A stretch of DNA of 64,000 nucleotides from Gymnothorax reevesii (taxonomy: Eukaryota > Chordata > Actinopteri > Anguilliformes > Muraenidae): NCBI GenBank assembly GCA_029721435.1, contig CM056574.1:70351501-70415500 (forward strand), given 5' to 3'. The notes beneath the pieces are model-generated. The model was given only the letters and a program-made list of their open reading frames with translations, did no database searches and was not told the DNA's origin. The position numbers were made by a program, and so were the translations under genes. Below are positions 1 to 11,600 of the stretch, one piece after another. Within the stretch, counting starts at the first letter, position 1. Each line of letters begins with the position of its first letter.

Positions 1-309
1 GAAAGTAAATCTCTCCAGTTGGATCGCTGCGTCAGGGATGTTATCGGTCAGCCAGGTTTCAGTCAGGCAAATGGCAGCACAGTCCCTGAAGTTCTGTTGG
101 GAGAGGATGAGGGAGGTGAGCTCGTCCGTCTTGTTTGCTAACGAGCGGACGTTAGATAGGATGAGGCTCGGCAAGGATAGTCGGTGTCCTTGGCGTCTCA
201 GCCGAGCGAGCACCTCTCCTCTTTTGCCTCTCTTTCTCGGCGGGTGTTTCAGATGCCCTCGGGAGAGATTTGGTGGAAAAACCAAGACAGATGACTGTGG
301 AGCTGACAT
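1..309 (-). CDS. LINE ORF2 N-terminus, apurinic endonuclease domain (partial)
   Basis: From the ATG at 307-309 the minus strand is open for 103 codons to the window edge. A basic stretch (PPRKRGKRGEVLARLRRQGH) is followed by LPSLILSNVRSLANKTDEL. Then come ICLTETWLTDNIPDAAI and LERFTF. The N-V-R-S-L and L-T-E-T-W-L motifs are those of the exonuclease-endonuclease-phosphatase fold that non-LTR retrotransposons use to nick the target DNA; the glutamate of TETW is the metal-binding residue of that family. Reverse transcriptase would lie below position 1. No stop is seen in the visible part, so the copy may be fairly young. The plus-strand frame over the same bases is a shadow. Confidence 0.75.
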   Translation of the reverse strand, partial: MSAPQSSVLVFPPNLSRGHLKHPPRKRGKRGEVLARLRRQGHRLSLPSLILSNVRSLANKTDELTSLILSQQNFRDCAAICLTETWLTDNIPDAAIQLERFTF

Positions 310-443
310 AGTGTCCCGTATATGTAGGAGTTCAGTTCTGTCATATCGTATGAGTCCTTTGCATGATTCCGGGAGAACACAAAACAGTATAAACACAAAA
401 TAAACAATGAGCAGCACCGAGTCGCCATAGTACGGCGCCATCT
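1..443 (-). mobile_element. 5' end of a non-LTR retrotransposon (LINE), cut by the window edge
   Basis: Read on the minus strand, the segment begins near 443 with a short GC-rich 5' leader (AGATGGCGCC-like). An open frame follows from an ATG at 309 and runs off the window at position 1. The conserved LINE endonuclease start is visible, so this is the true 5' end of a copy and not the usual truncated 3' fragment. An LTR-like sequence abuts it at 444. Clade assignment (L2/CR1-type versus another endonuclease-bearing clade) cannot be settled from about 100 residues. Confidence 0.75.
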
Positions 444-719
444 GATTATGTCTGAATACGATTCGGACTGTCCTTTGGCTTATGAGTTTGCCTCTCCCTC
501 AAACCTACGCCTGTGTTCCGTATCTGTTTTGTCTGACTACGATATTTGTGATTGGTGCCCTGGTAACGAACTCTGCTCTGTCCCATTGGAAATCGAGCTT
601 TGGATTACGGACTCTGTACTGTTGCCTTTCTCTCTGCGGGGGTTATCCCCCTTATTCAATAAAGCACCTATTTTTTGCAATCCCGTGTCCTCGCATTTGG
701 TTCCAGATCGGTTCCTCAC
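444..719 (+). repeat. LTR-like fragment with polyadenylation signal
   Basis: The segment has a T- and C-rich composition, an AATAAA at 658-663, and a downstream T-rich stretch ending in a terminal CA at 719. This is the layout of the R-U5 end of fish Gypsy LTRs. It ends exactly where the 141-bp satellite begins. The 5' boundary is uncertain: 444 is simply where the LINE leader stops. No second LTR or internal region is attached, so it would be a solo or truncated LTR. Confidence 0.4.
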
Positions 720-2010
720 ATAGGGTCTCTCCATGGTCCTACTACAGCCATTACTTTCAGTCAAGTCGACTTTGGCTATTTTTGGTGAATTTTTAATTCC
801 AATAAAATTCAAAAGCTCCTCTCATTTTCATCCCAGATCCATAATATTGCATCCATGCAATCGGGTCTCTCCATGGTCCTACTACAGCCATTACTTTAAG
901 TCAAGTGGACTTTGGCTATTTTTGGTGAATTTTTGTTTCCAATAAAATTCAACAGCTCCTCTAATTTTCATTCCTGAGACATCATATTACATCCATGCAA
1001 GCAGGGTCTCTCCATGGTCCTACTACAATTGTTACTTTCAGGAAATTGGACGTTGGCTATTTTTGGTGAATTTTTATTCCCTGTGAAATTCAAAAGCTCC
1101 TTTAATTTTCATCCCAGAGCTATAATATTGCATCCATGCAATCAGGGTCTCTCCATGGTCCTACTGCAACTGTTACTTTCAGTCAAGTGGACGTTGGCAA
1201 TTTTTGGTGAATTTTTATTTCCAATCAAATTCAATAGCTCCTCTAATTTTCATCACTGAGTCGTCATATTGCATTGGTGCAAGCAGGGTGTCTCCATGGT
1301 CCCAGTACAGCCATTAGTTTCAGGAAATAGGACTTTGGCTATTTTTAGTGAATTTTTATTCCCTATAAAATTCAATAGCTTCTCTAACTTTGATCCCAGA
1401 GCCATAATATTGCATCCATGCAATGAGGGTCTCTCCATAGTCTTACTACAGCCATTACGTCCAGTCATGGGGACTTTGGTTATTTTTGGTGAAATTTTAT
1501 TTCCAATAAAATTCAATAGCTCCTCTTATTTCAATTCCAGAGCCATAATATTGCATCCATGCAATGACAGTCTTTCCATGGTCCTACTACAACCTTTACT
1601 TTCAGGAAATTGGACTTGGCTATTTTTGGTGAATTTTTATTCCCTATGAAATTTAATAACTCCTCTAATTTTCAACCTTGAGACATATTATTACACCCAT
1701 GCAAGCAGAGTCTCTCCATGGTCCTACTACAGCCATTACTTTCAGTCAAGTGGACTTTGGCTATTTTTCGTGAATTTTTATTCCCTAAAAAATTCAATAG
1801 CTCCTCTAATTTTCATCCCGAAGCCAAAAAATTGCCTCCACGCATGTAGGGTCTCTCTGTGGTCCTACTGCAGCCATTTTTTTGCCTATATTTGGTAAAT
1901 TTAATTATTCACAATAATATTCAATTGCTCCTCTAATTATTATTCCTGAGCCATAATATTGAATGCATGCAAGCATAGTCTCTTCATAGTCTTACTACTG
2001 ACATTACTTT
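720..2010 (+). repeat. Tandem array of about ten 141-bp satellite monomers (plus orientation)
   Basis: The landmark GTCTCTCCATGGTCCTAC recurs near 725, 866, 1006, 1147, 1288, 1428, 1569 and 1709, with degenerate copies near 1849 and 1978. The spacing is 140-141 bp. Two monomer types are visible. Type A has TCAGTCAAGTGGAC and CCAATAAAATTC; type B has CAGGAAATTGGAC and CCCTATGAAATTC. They alternate over much of the array, giving a roughly 282-bp higher-order unit. The left edge is sharp against the LTR-like fragment and the right edge decays. The same satellite occurs inverted at 7141-8640. Long open frames inside the array follow from a unit length divisible by three and are not treated as genes. 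Confidence 0.93.
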
Positions 2011-2270
2011 CAGGAAGTATGATTTCTTGAAGTTGATGTGATTAATATTCAGTACAAGTTAATACCTCTGCAAATTTTCATTACTGAGCCACCATAATTA
2101 TTACATACCTACTCCAGCCATTTATGTTGTGGCATATTTACATTCCAAATAGCATTCCAAAATGCACTGAGAGATTTGACATGATGTATTGACTAAATAT
2201 TACATAATCATTTTATAAGCTGTGCTTATGTTGTTTGCATGTGTGTAGCCGATGGCCTCCTTATGATCTC
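2011..2270. other. AT-rich spacer, no gene seen
   Basis: This stretch holds decayed satellite-like sequence to about 2100 and then AT-rich sequence. It lies between the plus-strand satellite array and the first Tc1 element. No open frame or recognisable repeat was found. Confidence 0.5.
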
Positions 2271-2483
2271 CAGTGCCCTCCATAATTATTGGTACCCCTG
2301 GTTAAGATGTGTTCTTTAGCTTCTAATAAATTCAGTTTTTTTTCTAAATAATGTACGACCACAATGAAGAAGAAAATCCAACCTTCAATTCAAGTGCATT
2401 TATTCAGTTGGAAAAAAACCCACATTAAGAAATAATTATTTTACATCAAATCATGTGTGCCACAATTATTAGCACTCCTGATG

Positions 2484-3490
2484 TTAATACTTTGTACAAC
2501 CCCCTTTTGCCCAGAAAACAGCACCAAATCTTCTCCTGTAATGTCTTACAGGATGGGAAAATACAGAAAGAGGGATCTTCGACCATTCCTCTTTGCACAA
2601 TCTCTCTAAATCATCCAGCGACCTGGGTCCTCTCCTCTGCACTCTCCTCTTCAGCTCACTCCACAGGTTTTCAATGGGGTTGAGGTCTGGGGACTGAGAT
2701 GGCCATGGGAGGAGCTTGATTCTGTGTCTGGTGAACCATTTCTGTGTAGATGTGGCCACATGTTTAGGGTCGTTATCTTGCTGTAAGACCCAGTGACGAC
2801 CCATCTTCAGCTTTCAGGCAGAGGCCACCAGATTTTAATTTAAAATGTCCTGGTATTTCAAAGCGTTCATGATGCCATGCACCCTAAAAAGGTTCCCAGG
2901 GCCTCTGGAAGAGAATCAGGCCCACAGCATCACCAATCCTCCACCATACTTCACAGTGGGCATGAGGTGCTTTTCTGCATACTCATCTTTCGTGTTCCGC
3001 CAGATCGACTTTTGGCAACAAACACTCTATCTTGGTCTCATCTGACCAAAGCACACGGTCCCAGTTGAAGTCCCATTACCGCTTAGTGAACTCCTGATGT
3101 TTGCATTTATGATTGTGAGTGAGAAAAGGTTTTTTTCCGTGCATGCCCCCCAAGCAGCTTGTTGGCATGTAGATAGCACCTGATGGTTTTTTTGGAGACT
3201 TTGTGACCCCAAGATGCTACAATTTGTCGCAATTCTTTAACAGTGAGCTTTGGAGAACTTTTTATTTCTCTTACCATCCTCCTCACTGTGAGTGGTGGCA
3301 AAATAACCTTGCTTCCTCCTCCAGGCTTGTTTACTTCTGTTCCAGTTACTTCAAACTTCTTAATGATTCCTCTGACAGTAGATATGAGCAGGTGCAGGCG
3401 AGTGGCTATTTTCTTGTAGCCACTGCCTGACTTGTGAAGGTGGACATACATCTGCCTTATTTGAATGGTGTGCTCCTTTGTCTTTCCCAT
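2484..3490 (-). pseudogene. Tc1-family transposase remnant (copy A1)
   Basis: The protein would bind the inverted repeats through two N-terminal helix-turn-helix units and cut DNA with a DDE domain. The N-terminal piece, 3490 down to 3107, starts MGKTKEHTIQIRQMYVHLHK, contains a helix-turn-helix (KKIATRLHLLISTVRGIIKKF), and ends at a stop after ARKKTFSHSQS. The stretch 2805-3106 is riddled with stops and frameshifts. The C-terminal piece, 2804 down to 2484, keeps the second catalytic aspartate in QQDNDPKH and the glutamate in SPDLNPIENLW. The region of the first aspartate is not intact. It cannot encode a working enzyme. Confidence 0.88.
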
Positions 3491-3590
3491 GTTGAAGAGT
3501 GGATGAGAGAAATGGCCTCTGTGTCACGTCATATTTATACCCCAGGGAAAAAGGAAGTGATTGACTAGAGCACTCGGCAACCGAGTACAT

Positions 3591-3770
3591 GTATCCCCTG
3601 AAGGCCCCCCAGTTGGGCCCAGATGGTGAACTTACCATAATACATGTCCATCAAAATTTGAAAAGAATCGGTGCACTTATGTGGGCTGTAGAGCGTTCAC
3701 AAGAAAATCTCTGCGGACGCAGCGGCCATGGCCAAATCCATAGTATCGCCCAAACGAGTTTGGGGGATAC
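3591..3770. mobile_element. Short hairpin-ended element inserted in Tc1 copy A1
   Basis: Relative to the sister Tc1 copy near 52540-52575, an extra block of roughly 220 bp lies at about 3561-3781. It starts with the small palindrome CTCGGCAACCGAG at 3574-3586. It then has GTATCCCC at 3591 and ends in a hairpin at 3743-3770, GTATCGCCCAAAC / GTTTGGGGGATAC. The same end design (C-rich start, terminal hairpin, GGGGGATA finish) occurs at 18356-19311, 23442-23696 and 54633-54824. It is probably a non-autonomous element of that group, but the exact ends and target duplication are not certain. Confidence 0.5.
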
Positions 3771-4082
3771 CATTACGAATGAAATGGTCCTAGATACTCT
3801 GATCAACTTTGTAAACTACTGTAGAAATGACAGAAATACTTCAATTACATTTATTTCCTAGGAATTGTTAGGGGTACCAATAATTGTGGAACAGGTGATA
3901 TTATGAAAAATAATTATTTCTTAGTCAGGGGTTTTTTATTTCCCTTAAAATTAACTTGAGTTGAAGGTAAAATTTTTCTGCAATTTTCAGTGTGAGAGTG
4001 TGCTTCTGCAATAAAAATTGAATTTATTTTAAGGCCTTTAACACATCTTAACCAGGGGGGCCAATAATAGCGGAGGGCGCTG

Positions 4083-5054
4083 TATTACAACATCAACGCA
4101 AAATACCTCACACATTTCTTAGAGATTTGAATTTATAAGTGGCTACATTCTCAAGTTTGGGATATTTCCCTCACACTTACATTTAATGAATAACAGAGGC
4201 TATTGACATTTCTTTGTCATAATATCTTTAAACGTTCAAATTTTCCATTCCATTATCAATCTAAAATAGTTTGGAATGTTCCTTTTATAAAAGGCTTTTT
4301 TAAAACAATATAAAAAAAGATTTCCATGTGTGCATTTGTCATTAATGTTTTAGCTGGCTGTACCCTATGTCAAATTGTGGCTATAGGGTAAATTTAAAGT
4401 AGGCTACATGTAAATATTGCCTTATACAAGCTATGTGAAACATTATTTCATGCAGATGTCCTTACAACTTCAAACCATTATCACAAAACCCTTTGCTTAT
4501 CACAAATGGCAGTTTATAGGCCTGAGGCCACAGTTGACTCACAAGGACATACAACCTGCCCTTGACCTTCCTTGGTGTGAACATGGCACACAGCCCTCAG
4601 ACCTGGACGGTATATGATACGTAGGCCTACAAACTTCAACACATGATCACTAGCATCAGATGCTCTCCTACTCACAACAAAATTCTCAAACTGATTAGCA
4701 CTTTTGCACACCAAGACTAAAATTTAGGTGTGGTGTAGTGATGTTTTTAGACATTTATTACCACTATTAGTTTTAACAAATAGACTATTTCAGTCACATC
4801 TTTATAGTCTAATAGCCTAGTTACTCAAGATTAGTTGAGAAAAAAGTCACGAGGGCCTTTTTAGTCATGAATGACAGAGTTCTTTATTCATTATAAATAT
4901 TTAATGGATCATGGGTCATGACATGACATTCATATTTCTGTGTTCGAGTGCATCATTTTCTTTTACAATAATTTGGGCAGTTCCTAACAAGTGTGACTTC
5001 AATTTATTACACATATATACTTTGAATACATTTTCAGCACATGAACGTAATGTA
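4083..5054. other. AT-rich spacer between two Tc1 elements, no gene seen
   Basis: Between the A1 element and the next Tc1 the sequence is AT-rich, with only short open frames that have no recognisable motif. No simple repeat or known family signature was found. Confidence 0.5.
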
Positions 5055-6426
5055 TACTGATGGACTTTTAAAACCAGTAAGTCTGACGAGACAGAAATAG
5101 TTTAGTTGGGTGAGAGGAATTTTAATTAGATGATTACATAATTGATATGCAGTTGTCCTTGAGTAAGGAGACACAACAGTACGTGAGGTCATGACTTTGT
5201 TTGTGTCTATGGAGCAGGATTAGAGGAATTAGTGATGTAACCTCATCCGGCTTCACTGTTCACAATTGCAAAGCTGTCAAATGCCTTAAAACTATCCTTG
5301 AGGTCATTAAGGCCAGAACCCAAGAGCATTTGTTCAAAGACACTACGTGCACCACGCCTCACCATTCCAGACCCAAATGTGGATCAAACCATTAGGCTGC
5401 AGATGGTTGGAACATCCCAAAATTACATCGCCCAGCATTTTGGGGTAAGCCAATCCACAATCTCTAACCATCTGGCTCATTACCAGGAGACTGGAAGCAC
5501 CAATAATCAACCTCGACCCGGTCAGCCAAGGGTCACTATTCCAGCCCAGGACAATCAGATCCTGCTCATCCACCTGAGAGATTGGTTGCAAGCCTGCACC
5601 AGGACAGCTCAGGAGACCCCATGAATCCACAAACCAAGGATCAGCAGAAGAACAGCAAACAGAGAGGGATCAGAGCCCACAGGGCATATGTTGGAATTCA
5701 GCCTGGTGCACAGCGCAGGGCTATCAGCCTTCGCTGGGCTGAAGAATATGGTCAGAGACAAGTCCCCAACTGATTCTGAAGGAATGTTGTCTTCAGGGAT
5801 GAGTCCAGATTTTGTCTGTACTGACATGATGGAAGACAGAGGGTCTACAGACAAGGTGGTGAGAGATACGCGGCCCCATGCACTGCTGAGACAGATGGCT
5901 TTGGAAGAGGCTCGGTGATGGTCTGGGGTGCCTTTCGGTGCGGCTGGAGGTCCGACCTGGTCATAATCAATGGAAATCTTAATGCAGCCCGCTACTGTGA
6001 CCTTGTCATCAGACCACACGTCATGCCTTACATCACAGACCACCCTTAGGTCATGTCCATGCAAGACAAGGCACAACCTCACTCAGCACGTGACCCAGCA
6101 GCTCCTGGCCCAGAATGGTGTACAAGTCATGGAAAGGCCACCTTTCAGCCCTGACATGAAGTGCATCGAGCATGTGTGGGACCTGTTGGATAAGCGGGTT
6201 TGGCAACGCGCTCCAGTGCCCAGGACGAGGTCGGCGCTCCAAGAAGCCCTTCTCCAGGAGTGGCAGGCCATTCCCCCGCAACAGCTCAACAGAATGGTGC
6301 CGTCCATGCCAAGATGAGTTATGGCTTTGTCGAAGTTGTTGTTATGGGTAAAGTCAATAAATAGTTACAAACTTGAATCTCAGTTTGGCTACAATTCTGG
6401 TTATAAGTTTTTAAAGTCCATCAGTG
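5055..6426 (+). mobile_element. Tc1/mariner element, second family, decayed
   Basis: The terminal repeats are TACTGATGGACTTTTAAAAC at 5055 and the complement of CACTGATGGACTTTAAAAAC ending at 6426. TA flanks both sides (5053-5054 and 6427-6428). The length of 1372 bp is a little below the 1.6 kb common for fish Tc1 elements. The transposase remnant is on the plus strand. The repeats and coding sequence differ from copy A1, so this is a separate family. Confidence 0.88.
5298..6317 (+). pseudogene. Tc1-family transposase remnant
   Basis: The N-terminal part (5298-5624) keeps a helix-turn-helix, YIAQHFGVSQSTISNHLAHY, and the GRPR-like linker (PRPGQPRVT). After about 5620 the frame breaks repeatedly, and the region around the first and second catalytic aspartates is scrambled. 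The C-terminal part (5970-6317) regains frame, with LLAQNGVQVMERPPFSPDMK, then CIEHVWDLLDKRVWQRAPVP and LQEWQAIPPQQLNRMVPSM. The glutamate of the D-D-E triad (IEHVWD) is kept. It is a fossil without coding capacity. Confidence 0.85.
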
Positions 6427-7140
6427 TATATTACTTTTTGATTAGGAACCACAAAGCCCAAATAAGTCAGGTGGCGCAACTGTCCATTCAAACGAACAGA
6501 CTAAATGAATAATAAATGATATGTCAATGATAGCACATTTGAAATAAAATACTGTGGCATTACTTTATATTTTAAACCTATGAAATAAAACATATTTTGC
6601 AAATATACATAGTTTTAAAGCTGTTGAGAGGATTAAAAAATGTTGTCCTGCAATTTCTATGTTACCATACCATCAGACTTTTATTTAGAAGTGAAGAGGT
6701 CATAACAGGAAATAGGATATTGCATCATTGAGGGGACCCAAGGTGACCACTGCGGCTGACTGAAAAGGGTTGGAGATCTCTCTCAAATTTTTTATAATAG
6801 CTACTTTCCACTTATTGGTGGTAAGCTTTCATGTCAGGAGGTACAACCCATGTAAAAACTACTAAAATGTCACTATCAAAAAATTGAACTTGCTAACAAA
6901 GGCTAACTCAAATTCAGGTGTCCAAGCAGATGCCTGTTTAGTTAGGAATTAATTGTAAAGTCAGGGGGCACCATCAGTGAGTCAGGGGGCGCAACTGCAA
7001 AGAATGTCACAATATAAGATAAATATCTTGGTATTTAAAGCTATTATCCATTATATTTCTGAAATGTGTTATATTTTGAAACAAAGGATGTCAATTTTTG
7101 AAAACTTTTTCATGCATATGATTTCTTGGAAAAACAAATA
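6427..7140. other. Spacer before the inverted satellite array, no gene seen
   Basis: AT-rich sequence with no open frame of note. A phrase resembling GTCAGGGGGC(A/G)CAACTGCA occurs twice near 6961-7000 and weakly near 6470, but no element could be delimited. Confidence 0.4.
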
Positions 7141-8640
7141 ATAATGACTGTTTGCATGGATGCAATATTATGGCCCATGGATGACAATTAGAGGAGCAAT
7201 TGAATTGTACAGGGAATAAAAATTCACCAAAAATAGCCAAAGTCCAATTTCCTGAAAGTACTGGCTGTAGTAGGACCATGGAGAGACCCTGATTGCAAGG
7301 ATGCAATATTATAGCTCTGGGATAAAAATTAGAGGAGCTATTGAATTTAATTGGAAATAAAAATTCACCAAAAATAGCCAAAGTCCACTTGACTAAAAGT
7401 AACGGCTGTAGTAGGACCATGGAGAGACCCTGATTGCATGGGTGTAACAATATGTCTCAATGTTAAAAATTAGAGGAGCTATTAAATTTCATAGGGAATA
7501 AAAATTCACCAAAAATAGCCAAGTCCGATTTCCTGAAAGTAACGGTTGTAGTAGGACCATGGCAAGACTCTGATTGCATGGATGCAATATTATGACTCTG
7601 GGATGAAAACAAGAGGAGCTATTGAACTTTATTGGAAATAAAAATTCACCGAAAATAGCCAACGTCCACTTGACTGAAAGTAATGGCTGTAGTAGGACCG
7701 TAAAGAGACCCTGATTGCATGGATCCAATATTATGGCTCTGGGATGAAAATTGCAGGAGCTATTGAACTTTATAACAAATAAAAATTCACCAAAAATAGC
7801 CAAAGTCGACTTGACTGAAAGTAATGGCTGTAGTAGGACCATGGAGAGACCCTGATTGCATGCATGCAATATTATGGCTCTGTGATTAAAATTAGAGTAG
7901 CTACTGAATTTCATAGGGAATAAGAATTCACCAAAAATAGCCGAAATCCAATTTCCTGAAGTAACGGTTGTAGTAGGACCATGGAGAGACCCTGCTTGCA
8001 TGGATGTAATATGATGTTTCAGAGATGAAAATTAGAGGAGCTACTGAATTTTATTGGAAACAAAGATTCACCAAAAGTAGCCAAAGTCCACTTGACTTAA
8101 CGTAATGGCTGTAGTAGGACCGTGGAGAGACCCTGATTGGATGGATGCAATAATTTGTCTCAAGAGTGAAAATTAGAGGAGCTACTGAATTTCATAGGGA
8201 ATAAAAATTCACCAAAAACAGCCAAAGTCCAATTTCCTGAAAGTAATGGCTGTAGTAGGACCATGGGGAGACCCTCATTGCATGACTGCAATATTATTGC
8301 TCTGGGTATGTTAGAGGAGCTATTGAATTTTATAGAGAATAAAAATTCACCAAAAATAGCCAACATCCAATTTCCTGAAAGCAACGGTTGTAGTAGGACC
8401 ATGGAGAGGCCCTGCTTGCATGGATGCAATATGACGACTCAGTGATGAAAATTAGAGGAGCTATTGAATTTTATAACAAAAGAAAATTCACTAAATTTAC
8501 AGAAAGTCAAATATCCTAAAACTTAATGCTGTAATAGGACCATGGAGAGACCCTGCATCTATGGATGCATTTGTATGGCGCAGGGATGAGAATTGGCAGA
8601 GCTATAGGCTTTTGTTGAAAATCTAATTCATTATAAATAC
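7141..8640 (-). repeat. Tandem array of about ten 141-bp satellite monomers (minus orientation)
   Basis: This is the reverse complement of the array at 720-2010. The landmark GTAGTAGGACCATGGAGAGACC recurs about every 141 bp from near 7268 to 8545. A-type (CCACTTGACTGAAAG) and B-type (CCAATTTCCTGAAAG) monomers are again mixed. The low-coordinate edge near 7141 is sharp. The high-coordinate edge decays through divergent monomers with ATAACAAAAGAAAATTCAC and ends by 8640. Together the two arrays form an imperfect inverted repeat with a spacer of about 5 kb. Confidence 0.93.
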
Positions 8641-11600
8641 AAAAAAATGATAAACATCATTGTGAGATAACATTGCTCTGATTTTCTTATAATTTGGCAA
8701 ATCAAAGTGCTGCAGTATGAGCAGAAGGTATTCATGGGTGCCTGGCTTAAATTTGGTGTCATTTCACCGAGTAGAAGCAAAGGCACTGACTGTTTTCACC
8801 GTCGCAGTTTTGTGTTTTGCACCTTGCAGACGGTCCCTACACTCGCGCTCGGCCGCCAGCTCCATTTTGGGAGCAATACAATTTACCGATCGCAGAGGAT
8901 GGCCCGTTTGGATAAAATCGAGGTTGTAGTAGCTTCTCCGTGTTGCTAAGGTCAGATAGGGCGGTCATATGTGTTTGAGAAGTGCTTCTCTGAAGAGCAG
9001 TTGAAGAGTAAACCTTGAATCTGTTACCAACTATACCGAAGTACGAAGGCAGCGGTGCCTCAAATATTTTGTATCCCAATCACATGAAGACAGTAGCAAA
9101 GCACCTACAAGTAGATTAAACCTAAATAATGGCTAGAGGCTGAACCTGGTATGAAAATGTAGGGCAAAAGGAACTCTTTCAAATGGCAACTTCCATTTTC
9201 ACCTCTCACCAATGCCACAAGGCAGTTTCCAACAAAGAACAATTCATGTTGAAATTTTGAAAATCAATATTCTAAGGACAGTTTGAATGCACCAGCAACC
9301 AATCTCTCTTTACATTTACTGTATCTTCGTCCAAAACAATAAAATGGTGCCATCTCAACAGAGACAAGAAATTTCTGAGATAATGTTGGTCATTGTTGGT
9401 GATACACAATGCTGTGCAGGCAGAGGTCTATATTTTAATGGATGATTATGACTAGTTTTTATTTTAAATCAGATCTGATGTCACTTCTAAACAGAGAAAA
9501 AAGTACTTCTGTATGTTTCACTACCCCGTGTGTCAACAGCCTATATCATACTCAATGATATTTTATCACCCGTTACTTGCCTTTTAGTCCAGTAAACACA
9601 TTGCAGAATTGGGATTAAAGGGATGCATCCAAAACAACCTGTTTGACAGAGGGGATGCATGCAAGCTATTTTTTGGCCAAACTTCCCAGCTTTCTTTTTG
9701 GGCTCATATGCAGTCCTGAGGATGTTTGACGTTTCCTCCATCACTCGATAGATGAGCATCAGCATTGAAAATTCCATTTGGATTACATTTTTAGTTATGA
9801 GGCTATTAAAGTTCATAAATAGTTGCAAAATAAGGCAGAATAAAAATCGGCGTAATATTCCTGTACAATTTAAATTGGAAAAACTAAAAAAAAAAGGACC
9901 AAAGGCCCTGCAGTTCTCTCGCAATAAAAGGGAACACAGGCACCTTCAAAATCACTGTACGTCACTTTGAGATTAACAGCAGATAACGCATTACATCAAT
10001 TATCAATCCTGACCAATTTCGACCTTGTTACAATAAGGCAGCATTAAAAAAAAAAAAAATAATAATTTTGCCAAAACAACCTGATACAATTCAAATGGCC
10101 TCAACATAAAAATCAGGACCGAAGGCTCTCACCCTCCATTATAGGAGACACGGCGTCTTAAAGACAGCTATAGTTCACTTTAACATGAATAGCAGATTAC
10201 ACATTACATCAATCCCAAATAATTTTAACTATGAAAATGGAGTAGTAAGCTTGATACATGCAATTTCATGCATTCTGGCTGAGACTGAGCTTTCCATAAA
10301 TTCAAAATAGGCAAGATAAATGAGTGATTTAAATTTTTTTTCAGAGGAGATAAAAAAAAAAAAAAGAAAGAAAAAAATTAAAATTTCACTAAAGGCAGAT
10401 AATCCTGGAAGACAATGTCCCAAGGAAGCGCCACACAAAAACTGATGTTTAGAAAAGATCATAAAGGGGGGGGGGGGATCACAAAAGGATGATTACAAAA
10501 AGGCAAAGTCAATGCCAGACGCCACAGTTGCTCATGGTGGCCTACCGGTAGGTGAGCAAATATTACCCATGGCACAGAAAACATCAAGTGGTTCTGAGGG
10601 AGTGAGGGGGGCAGCACTGGTTTAGTGTACATGGAATGAGCCTCTTCTTGTGCTAGCCAAGCACTAGAGGAGCAGGCATGCTAAGATGACTTATTTGTGT
10701 GGAACAGACAGAAGTGGTGATGACAATGTGAAGCATGCCGGCATGTGCACTGCAGGCCTTCCACAGAAGTACAGGCCCCAATTAAAGGACTCAAATCAGA
10801 GAAGGTTTCTACACTCCAGCCCACTGGAATTCAAAGCGACTATGATGTTAATGCAGATTGTTGGCTTTAATTTGTAGTAATCCACATCCATATTGTGCAA
10901 ATAATGAAAGAATCGTGGGACTTTCAATACTGCCCAAATACCACCGTGTATCATCTAAAGAAGTGGGTGCGAAAGTAGTCAGATAACATTCACTCATTGC
11001 TACAGGACAAAAAAAAAAAAAGAAAAAAGAAATCAAACAAAATTTCAATTTATTCCTTTAATTGTGACCCTCTGAAAATTTACGCATCACAATCAAACAG
11101 CTGGCTCCCCTACAATCCAAACCCTCTCCACAAAGAGGCCTCTACTTCCTTCCTTCAGTTACAACCAGCCCCCTCCCCCCACCCCCAATTCACTTGACAA
11201 GGTACACACACACACAGCCAACAACTACTGGCAAATATTGCAGGCTCTCCCCTATTAAAAATTCTAAATAATCAACAATAACGGTAATGCCGCAATAAGA
11301 AAAGTTTTATGCTTTTGTGGATACCGCTTTCATCTGATGCAGTCAAAACAGAACTGCATTGTTGACCTTATCAATAACAATAAAAATGTTCATGATAATT
11401 CTGTCATATTAATGATGGAAGGTCTGATCAAAATGTTCAGGTACTTTTGTCCCGGGTGTCCCAGCAAAAAGGCAGTGAGCTTCATAGAGCTTCACAGTTA
11501 TACATGTGTAACAAAAATGTGTTCAAAGACTGGCAAGCCTCTAGCCCTTGACATCATTAAAAACTTGAAAAACTGTACCACATCCTCGTATTCTCCTGAT

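Larger units (their letters stand above)
2271..4082 (-). mobile_element. Tc1/mariner element, copy A1, decayed
   Basis: The terminal inverted repeats are CAGTGCCCTCCATAATTATT at 2271 and its near-complement ending GGAGGGCGCTG at 4082, followed by TA. Both ends continue into the matching pair GGTTAAGATGTG and CACATCTTAACC. The left flank reads TC where TA is expected, so one copy of the target duplication has mutated. The transposase lies on the minus strand. A second copy of the same family is at 52145-54477; comparing the two shows that A1 carries an extra block at about 3561-3781. It sits between two inverted satellite arrays. Confidence 0.9.

Noticed and set aside
8707..9079. GC-richer patch with overlapping frames on both strands, considered as a promoter or small gene.
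   Set aside because: No core promoter element, RNA-gene box or protein motif was found; it remains unassigned.
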